Shown here: positions 6,508 to 10,909 of the stretch, piece after piece
Layout: each line of letters begins with the position of its first letter
Numbering within the stretch: position 1 is the stretch's first letter
Assembly (NCBI GenBank): GCA_030612965.1
Contig: JAUWMW010000055.1
Coordinates: 1-10,909, forward strand
Origin: a bacterium
Lineage (GTDB): Bacteria > Zixibacteria > MSB-5A5 > GN15 > FEB-12
DNA length: 10,909 bases
Reading direction: 5' to 3'
Translations under genes and position numbers: made by a program
The notes under the pieces: generated by a model
The model's input: the letters and a program-made list of their open reading frames with translations, nothing else
Told to the model about the DNA's origin: nothing
Database searches by the model: none

Positions 6508-8192
6508 CTCAGACTGACGAAAAAGGGATACGCATCATTGTCGCCGATGATGAGGAAATCGTCCTCTCATTACTTCGCGACACGCTTGAGGATGAAGGCC
6601 ACGCGGTCGAAGTGGCTGCCAACGGCCCTGAGGCGCTCAAGCTGATCGAAGCCTCCCCGGCTGATCTCATCATCACCGATATCCGCATGCCTCATATGGA
6701 TGGCATCGAACTGGCCGCCCGGGCGCGCGAACTGTGTCCCGACCTCGTTGTTATCTTCATGACCGGTTACGCCGACTTAAATTCGGCCAAGGACGCAATC
6801 AAGCAAGGCGCCTTTGAGTATATTCTCAAACCGTTCGAACTGACCGAAATCCGACAGGCAGTGACCAAGGCGATTGAGAAGATACATCGGCAAGCGACCG
6901 ATAAAGACCCTGACACGCAGTTGGAACGGCTCTCCGATCTCAATCAGATGCTGTACACGGCAGGTGACCGCAAGTCGCTGACCACCCTGTCGTTGAAATT
7001 CGCGTTGGTCCACTGTGGATCCACGCATGGAGCGGCTCTCTACTGGGCCAACCAGGTTACAGACTGCCGACTCATCAGCATCATAGATGATCAGACCGAG
7101 GAAGTAACACTTCCAGATGGTCCTTTGATCAAGTGTCTGGGTAAGGTTGATCCGTGGCTTCTTGAAACGCCGTTTTACTTTAGCCAAATGGACGAGCACC
7201 CGCTGTACAAGGCTTGCCCCGACCCAGCCTTGTCCGATTACCTGCTGCCGTCTTGTCTACAGACTGCCGACCGCATCGTAACTGTGCCGCTAAGTCGCGC
7301 CGGTTCACTCTACGGTCTGGTTATGATTGGTCTCGATCAAGAAGCAGAGAAACTCAAAGAAACCGACTTGACCTTCCTGTCCATTACGGCCAGTCAGTTG
7401 GCCTTGTCGCTGGAGAACATCCTGCTTCTGGATGAAGCCAAGGATGCGTACGCTCGGCTGAAAGAACTCCAGGATGAAACGATCCAGTTGGAGAAGATGG
7501 CCACGCGCGGCGAGATGTCGGCTGAGATCGGCCATGAACTGAACAACTTCCTGGGTGTCGTTGCGGGAAATCTGTCGCTGTTGGACCATCACCTCAAGAA
7601 ACAGCACTACGATGAACTCGACAGGTATCTGCACGCCATCACGGAGAATGTCGATAAGATCAAGACGTTCACCGGCAACCTGATGGACCTGACCCCGATC
7701 GCCTCCAAAAAGGAAGCCATCCGGTTCGATCAGTTGCTGATGGAAGTAGTTGATTACCTCAAGCCGCAAAAAAGATATCACGGCGTTACGCTCGATGTTG
7801 AGCCACCGTCTGAGCCGATTCTGTTTGAAGCGGATGCCACCCATATACAGCAGTTGTTGTACAACCTGTTCAACAATGCCGCCGACGCCACAGAAGGTTG
7901 CGCTCAACGTGAGATTAGGGTCGTGGTCGTGGTCGATCATTCCTCCAAGTCATTTGCAGTGACTATCCGAGACACCGGTGCAGGTATCGAGCCGGCTCTT
8001 CTTGAGAAAGCGTTTTCGGAGAAGTTTACTACCAAGAACACCGGTCACGGCTTCGGCCTTCTGGTCTGCAAACGAATTATCGATGGCCACGGCGGCGAAC
8101 TATCAGTCGAGTCGGCGTTGTCGCAAGGCACGTCGATCACTGTCAAGTTTCCCCTGGCAGTCGTCGCCACCGAGGCGCCGATTCCGGCATAA
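6504..8192 (+). CDS. Soluble hybrid kinase: REC - GAF - HisKA - HATPase
   Basis: A 562-residue protein with no membrane segment, so probably cytoplasmic. The N-terminal receiver (about 10-125) has D15/D16, phospho-acceptor D59 in IITDIRMP, T87 in FMTGY and K109 in ILKPF. A GAF-like sensor follows (about 142-308; its end, VPLSRAGSLYGLVMIGLD and the closing helix, is the clearest part), then a coiled coil (about 309-335). HisKA has EIGHELNNFLG with predicted phospho-His344. The ATPase domain shows YNLFNNAADA (453-462), DTGAGI (490-495), the F-box region SEKFTTKN and a G2 box GHGFGLL (514-520) in place of the commoner GTGLGLS. An input receiver on a kinase suggests that phosphorylation of D59 gates kinase activity. 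As last gene in the operon, coupled to receiver 2 by ATGA overlap, it probably forms the second tier of the relay. Its own downstream receiver is not in the window unless it acts on one of the two stand-alone RECs. Confidence 0.94.
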   Translation: MTQTDEKGIRIIVADDEEIVLSLLRDTLEDEGHAVEVAANGPEALKLIEASPADLIITDIRMPHMDGIELAARARELCPDLVVIFMTGYADLNSAKDAIKQGAFEYILKPFELTEIRQAVTKAIEKIHRQATDKDPDTQLERLSDLNQMLYTAGDRKSLTTLSLKFALVHCGSTHGAALYWANQVTDCRLISIIDDQTEEVTLPDGPLIKCLGKVDPWLLETPFYFSQMDEHPLYKACPDPALSDYLLPSCLQTADRIVTVPLSRAGSLYGLVMIGLDQEAEKLKETDLTFLSITASQLALSLENILLLDEAKDAYARLKELQDETIQLEKMATRGEMSAEIGHELNNFLGVVAGNLSLLDHHLKKQHYDELDRYLHAITENVDKIKTFTGNLMDLTPIASKKEAIRFDQLLMEVVDYLKPQKRYHGVTLDVEPPSEPILFEADATHIQQLLYNLFNNAADATEGCAQREIRVVVVVDHSSKSFAVTIRDTGAGIEPALLEKAFSEKFTTKNTGHGFGLLVCKRIIDGHGGELSVESALSQGTSITVKFPLAVVATEAPIPA

Positions 8193-8259
8193 CCTTAGAC
8201 TCATCCCCAAAACCGGTATCCAACCGGCGCTCGCAGCCGCATGAGTGCGCAAACGTTGA

Positions 8260-8277
8260 ATCGGATTGCATTCCGAT
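8260..8277. repeat. Hairpin 1 of an intergenic palindrome cluster
   Basis: ATCGGA - 6-base loop - TCCGAT, a perfect 6-base stem. No T-run follows, so it is not a terminator. It is the weakest member of the cluster and could be chance on its own. Confidence 0.4.
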
Positions 8278-8280
8278 AGC

Positions 8281-8295
8281 GGCTGAAATGCAGCC
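8281..8295. repeat. Hairpin 2 of an intergenic palindrome cluster
   Basis: GGCTG - AAATG - CAGCC, a perfect 5-base stem with a 5-base loop. The loop sequence AAATG recurs immediately after the hairpin (8296-8300). Confidence 0.4.
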
Positions 8296-8301
8296 AAATG
8301 C

Positions 8302-8317
8302 AACAGGCAAGCCTGTT
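8302..8317. repeat. Hairpin 3 of an intergenic palindrome cluster
   Basis: AACAGGC - AA - GCCTGTT, perfect 7-base arms. The inner part (CAGGCAAGCCTG) has the same layout as the cores of hairpins 4 and 5: a purine-rich GGCR/GGCGA arm followed by its complement. Confidence 0.6.
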
Positions 8318-8327
8318 TGGTGGTGGT

Positions 8328-8347
8328 GTCGGGCGACCCCGCCCGAC
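8328..8347. repeat. Hairpin 4 of an intergenic palindrome cluster, REP-like
   Basis: GTCGGGCG - ACCC - CGCCCGAC, a perfect 8-base GC-rich stem with a 4-base loop. Such short, stable, GC-rich palindromes between genes are typical of REP-like elements. No T-run follows. Confidence 0.65.
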
Positions 8348-8358
8348 GCTTGCCTTCA

Positions 8359-8397
8359 CAGGTGATGGCTGTCAGGCGAGTCGCCTGACAGCACCTG
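8359..8397. repeat. Hairpin 5 of an intergenic palindrome cluster, long near-perfect palindrome
   Basis: A 12-base perfect inverted repeat, GCTGTCAGGCGA - G - TCGCCTGACAGC (8368-8392). It is extended by an outer pair CAGGT (8359-8363) and ACCTG (8393-8397), with a 4-base bulge GATG on the left side. This is the strongest secondary structure in the window. No T-run follows, so it is not a simple terminator. It could protect the 3' end of the operon mRNA or be a mobile REP-like element. Confidence 0.7.
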
Positions 8398-8489
8398 AAT
8401 GGCGCGTTTCTGGGCACCCCGGCACGGCAGTTGCAAAGAGGGGTATCGACAAAGAAATTGGCGTTAACCGGCCAGTTTTGTTAGACCAG

Positions 8490-8518
8490 ACCCCTGCCTA
8501 GCCCGCGGGGGTTTTTTT
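8490..8518 (+). terminator. Rho-independent terminator of the sensory operon
   Basis: ACCCC (8490-8494) can pair with GGGGT (8508-8512) around a GC-rich loop, followed by seven T residues (8512-8518). The orientation suits plus-strand transcripts, i.e. the operon that begins at 3104. On the minus strand no T-run follows the stem, so it is not bidirectional. The stem is short and the loop long (13 bases), which lowers certainty. It lies about 300 bases past the last stop codon, so the operon mRNA would carry the whole hairpin cluster in its 3' UTR. Confidence 0.55.
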
Positions 8519-8566
8519 GTGAGGGGTTGATAGATTTTGGTTCTGGTGATCTGAGTCGAGATGCCC

Positions 8567-9751
8567 CTAAAACTCATCCTCATCCAGCGGGTTGACAGGA
8601 GGAGCGACGGAATCGGCGTCCATCTCATCAGAGGCGTCGAGATAGTAATAGTCGATTTCGTCCAGGGTCTTAATCGGCTGCAAGAGCAAAGTCTCGGTAT
8701 TGCCTTCTCTGATGATCTCAAGAATAGCCCCGCCGTTGTCAAGACCATTGAGGATATGTTCCACCATAGCCTTCTGAGTCTTCACCCTGCGACCATCAAC
8801 CCTGAAAATACGGTCACCTTCACGAAGGCCGTTGGCGTAGGCCAGACGATACGTATCGATTTGGCTCACCATCAACCGGCTTGATTCATCCAGCTTAACC
8901 GAGAACCCCAACTCACCCTCCAGCGGCAACCCCTCGACAAACTGTCTTTGTTTCGGGCCGGGACCTCGCCGGACCGGTTTCGGGGGACGGGTAAGTTTGA
9001 CCAACTGTGAACCATAAGGCTCGGCAGCGATCCAGTCGGCCAGGGGACGATCGGGACTCAGGATCCATTGATCGAGAAAGTACTTTTCAAAGATATCACG
9101 ACCGAGGCTGTGGTATTTCCAGAAAGCGGATTGATAGGCATCATACGTTGAGTCATATCCGATGATGTTCTGACAGGTCGCCATGGCCAGCAGCATGGCC
9201 AGATTGTCCTGTCGATAGGGACCGGGCTGCATCAACGGGTGGTAAGCGATACCGAGTATCACTGAATCCTCCGGCTGCACCGCCTGGGCCAGCATCCGTC
9301 GGGACAATTGAAACATCAGATTGAGAATCAGCCGACTGCCGTCCGGGGCAACCTCGAAAACGGTCCCGTCACCCATGCCGCCGATGGGGAGGATCATCGG
9401 ATCAGATGAGCCAAGGGTCGGAAAATACCTGACCAGATAGATATCGAACTCCGACTCGTACCATTCGATACCGGACAGTTCGCGCATAATGTGAAGGACG
9501 GTGTCACCCTGTGCCTCCCAGAAGGTCACCAGCGAACTGTCGTTTTGAGCCAGCCAGCGCATGTCGCCACGTACCGCCTGCTGTCGATACATCTGAGGAT
9601 AAAGCGAACTCTGCAGGGCGGTCGAACGGTCGTTAACTCCGACTTTGGGCGTGAACCCGTTGTAGCTGAAGAACGAATAGTACGTATCTTGTGCAGCTAC
9701 GGTCCCGCACAGAATCAGCAGGACCAAACATCCCGGAAGAATCCTTCTCAT
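8567..9751 (-). CDS. Exported PDZ-domain protein of unknown function
   Basis: A 394-residue protein from ATG 9751. A signal peptide is clear (MRRILPGCLVLLILCG, cleavage probably after VAA near residue 20); the Cys residues do not sit in a proper lipobox. The central region (about 25-255) is not recognised. It has many aromatic residues (YYSFFSYNGF, FWKYHSLGRDIFEKYF) and no HExxH or other obvious catalytic motif. A PDZ-like domain follows (about 280-358: ELGFSVKLDESSRL, ANGLREGDRIFRVDGRRV, GAILEIIREGN). The acidic tail ends LDEDEF. A TTG at 9760, with GAGG 9 bases upstream, is an alternative start that adds three residues. It lies 43 bases downstream of the membrane protein gene on the same strand, so the two are probably co-transcribed. 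Secreted PDZ proteins often bind protein C-termini in envelope quality control or scaffold complexes, but no specific role is supported. Confidence 0.85.
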   Translation of the reverse strand: MRRILPGCLVLLILCGTVAAQDTYYSFFSYNGFTPKVGVNDRSTALQSSLYPQMYRQQAVRGDMRWLAQNDSSLVTFWEAQGDTVLHIMRELSGIEWYESEFDIYLVRYFPTLGSSDPMILPIGGMGDGTVFEVAPDGSRLILNLMFQLSRRMLAQAVQPEDSVILGIAYHPLMQPGPYRQDNLAMLLAMATCQNIIGYDSTYDAYQSAFWKYHSLGRDIFEKYFLDQWILSPDRPLADWIAAEPYGSQLVKLTRPPKPVRRGPGPKQRQFVEGLPLEGELGFSVKLDESSRLMVSQIDTYRLAYANGLREGDRIFRVDGRRVKTQKAMVEHILNGLDNGGAILEIIREGNTETLLLQPIKTLDEIDYYYLDASDEMDADSVAPPVNPLDEDEF

Positions 9752-9794
9752 GTTGAACAATAATTGGTTCCTCGACCCCGAAAGCAAGGCAAAA

Positions 9795-10706
9795 CTACGT
9801 CAGAGGGGTGGCCAGTGCTGCGGGAGTTGGTTTTGACAGTCCGCCCGGTTCGACCAACTCGAAGTAAAAAAGCGTGTAGAGGTTTTGAAGAAAAGTGGTG
9901 GCGAAGGCAATCATCACCAGCAAGAGCGGGAGGCCGACAATGAAACCAAGGATGACAACGAGGACCCAGGCACTCTCCGCGATCAGCGCCAATAGCACGA
10001 TGGGAATCGCGACGATCCCTAAGATCAGTATGGCGCCGAAGGCGACTCCGATCGAGGCGCCGATATAGATCAGAAATATCACCAGGCATCTGAGGAAGTT
10101 TCGCCGGAACAGCTCGAAGCCCTCGTGCAATCCGTCAGCGATACCGACGTTACGCACCACGATAGCGCGTTGGGCCAGCGCAAAAATACTGGTGAGTATG
10201 AATCCGACGAACAGCGTCACGGGCATAAACAGAAGCGCCGCTATGGCCAGTATTGCGGTATCAACATCGGGCAAGGCCAGTCCGACCACCACGCTGAGGC
10301 CGAATCCCAGGGCTGCTATCATTATGGAGATCATAGCCAGACCCAGAAAACGCCAGAAGAAGTCCAGCCCCGCGGAAAGGGAACCGTTCCACCGAAAGAG
10401 GCCGCCTCGTTTGATCTTGTTAACGCCGTCGATCAGGGCGGGAAGGCAAACCAGGTGAATGGCCATCAGAATCAGGCCAACGACAGCGATTACAAATACC
10501 CATGCGAATACAAACTCCAGGCCAATCGCCGAACCGGCTGATTCAATTGCCTCGCGCAGACCGCCCCTTCCTGTGAAGAAATCACGAGCGCTTGGATCGA
10601 AACTGAACCCGGCGCCGATACTGCCGGCGAACAGACCGAAAACCCACAGCGATTTGTAACGCCAGGATATCCGAAACGATTCACTGATAACACGTCCGTA
10701 TTCCAT
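9795..10706 (-). CDS. Multi-pass inner-membrane protein of unknown function
   Basis: A 303-residue hydrophobic protein. The ATG at 10706 is chosen because GAGAGGT lies 9 bases upstream; an in-frame GTG at 10724 would overlap that ribosome binding site. The N-terminus, MEYGRVISESFRISWRYK followed by a Trp/Phe-rich stretch, resembles membrane proteins found widely in poorly characterised phyla in which an amphipathic helix precedes the first membrane segment. About six or seven membrane segments can be drawn: one near the N-terminus, one around FAWVFVIAVVGLILMAIH, two in the middle and two or three in the C-terminal half (LVIFLIYIGASIGVAFG, WVLVVILGFIVGLPLLL). A cytoplasmic amphipathic stretch, NVGIADGLHEGFELFRRN, lies between them and is typical of such families. 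No transporter, enzyme or channel motif is visible. It is the first gene of a likely two-gene unit with the exported PDZ protein. Confidence 0.85.
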   Translation of the reverse strand: MEYGRVISESFRISWRYKSLWVFGLFAGSIGAGFSFDPSARDFFTGRGGLREAIESAGSAIGLEFVFAWVFVIAVVGLILMAIHLVCLPALIDGVNKIKRGGLFRWNGSLSAGLDFFWRFLGLAMISIMIAALGFGLSVVVGLALPDVDTAILAIAALLFMPVTLFVGFILTSIFALAQRAIVVRNVGIADGLHEGFELFRRNFLRCLVIFLIYIGASIGVAFGAILILGIVAIPIVLLALIAESAWVLVVILGFIVGLPLLLVMIAFATTFLQNLYTLFYFELVEPGGLSKPTPAALATPLT

Positions 10707-10715
10707 AATGCAATG

Positions 10716-10722
10716 ACCTCTC
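10716..10722 (-). promoter_or_regulatory. Ribosome binding site that decides the membrane-protein start
   Basis: GAGAGGT on the minus strand, 9 bases before the ATG at 10704-10706. It overlaps the alternative GTG start at 10724-10722, which argues against that longer reading. Confidence 0.6.
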
Positions 10723-10820
10723 ACGCAGCATACCTGATTGCAACGGTACTATTCAAGTTTTTTCTGGTCCACTCACGCAGAGATAAGATTCCCGGTATGA
10801 AAATGTCGACCGGTCTTGAT

Positions 10821-10851
10821 TTGGGAGTGGATTTCTCTTACATAGTATGAT
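10821..10851 (+). promoter_or_regulatory. Weak sigma-70-like promoter candidate for the right-edge gene
   Basis: TTGGGA (10821-10826) and TATGAT (10846-10851) separated by 19 bases. The -10 matches five of six consensus positions, but the spacing is long and the -35 is poor. It would give a leader of about 30 bases before the ATG at 10890. Confidence 0.25.
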
Positions 10852-10889
10852 GAAAGCAAAAGACAATCCGGACCTAACATGAGGTAGCA

Positions 10890-10909
10890 ATGACACAATC
10901 CACTAGACT
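10890..10909 (+). CDS. Probable start of a gene cut by the right window edge
   Basis: ATG at 10890 follows GAGG by 5-6 bases (GAGGTAGCAATG), a good ribosome binding site. Only six full codons are visible (MTQSTR), with no stop. This would make it divergent from the membrane-protein gene at 10706. Nothing can be said about its function. Confidence 0.45.

Larger units (their letters stand above)
8193..8566. other. Non-coding, hairpin-rich intergenic region between convergent genes
   Basis: 374 bases between the stop of the hybrid kinase (plus) and the stop of the PDZ protein (minus). I see no credible gene: the short open frames crossing it have no ribosome binding site and run through the palindromes. 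It holds five hairpins in a row (8260-8397) and a plus-strand intrinsic terminator at 8490-8518. The 45 bases after the terminator hold nothing that I recognise. Confidence 0.7.

Noticed and set aside
7305..7940. 211-codon open frame on the minus strand inside the hybrid kinase gene
   Set aside because: It overlaps the GAF and HisKA coding region, which is clearly real. No signal, motif or ribosome binding site supports it.
4060..8192. Both kinases are exactly 562 residues long, suggesting duplication
   Set aside because: Domain order differs (TM-HAMP versus REC-GAF) and the shared catalytic domains are clearly divergent, so the equal length is coincidence.
8260..8397. CRISPR array
   Set aside because: The repeats are individual palindromes of different sequence and size, without constant direct repeats or regular spacers.
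8298..8501. 67-codon plus-strand open frame in the hairpin region
   Set aside because: It runs through the palindromes and into the terminator, with no ribosome binding site and a low-complexity translation.
8567..9751. Metallopeptidase (M61-like) call for the PDZ protein
   Set aside because: The C-terminal PDZ position is compatible, but no HExxH motif is found anywhere in the protein, so a peptidase call would be unsupported.
10727..10756. TTGAAT - 18 bases - TATGCT on the minus strand as promoter for the membrane-protein operon
   Set aside because: Transcription would start within or next to the ribosome binding site at 10716-10722, leaving almost no leader; both hexamers also match consensus only partly.

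Overview
The window looks like a chromosomal stretch from a diderm (Gram-negative) bacterium of moderate GC content. It carries an outer-membrane TonB-dependent receptor of the type with an N-terminal carboxypeptidase-regulatory-like domain, plus several signal-peptide proteins. That receptor architecture, the multi-domain histidine kinases and the small REP-like palindromes suggest the FCB superphylum or a neighbouring uncultured lineage (for example Zixibacteria-like). The sequence alone does not prove this placement.

Layout. (1) Positions 1-2795, minus strand: a large TonB-dependent receptor, followed 15 bases later by the first 28 codons of another signal-peptide protein that runs off the left edge. 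(2) Positions 2796-3103: a divergent intergenic region with a 15-base perfect palindrome and three TTGTCA hexamers. (3) Positions 3104-8192, plus strand: a tight five-gene signalling operon. It encodes a periplasmic ABC-type substrate-binding protein (PF04392-like), a membrane histidine kinase (TM - periplasmic domain - TM - HAMP - HisKA - HATPase), two stand-alone CheY-like receivers and a soluble REC-GAF-HisKA-HATPase hybrid kinase. Two of the junctions are ATGA overlaps and the other two gaps are 8-10 bases. (4) Positions 8193-8566: a non-coding stretch with five consecutive hairpins and a rho-independent terminator. (5) Positions 8567-10706, minus strand: a two-gene unit encoding a multi-pass membrane protein of unknown function and an exported PDZ-domain protein. 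(6) The right edge has an intergenic region and a probable start codon of a new plus-strand gene.

How it may work together (inference). The substrate-binding protein has no permease or ATPase nearby and is translationally coupled to a histidine kinase with a periplasmic domain. It is therefore more likely a ligand-sensing partner of the kinase than a transport component. The divergent TonB receptor could bring the ligand across the outer membrane, giving an envelope-spanning sensing route: outer-membrane receptor, periplasmic binding protein, sensor kinase, receiver chain, second kinase. No DNA-binding, diguanylate cyclase or other output domain is encoded here, so the final output lies elsewhere. 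This module is the most interesting part of the window. Its individual families are recognisable, but the combination deserves a comparative check.
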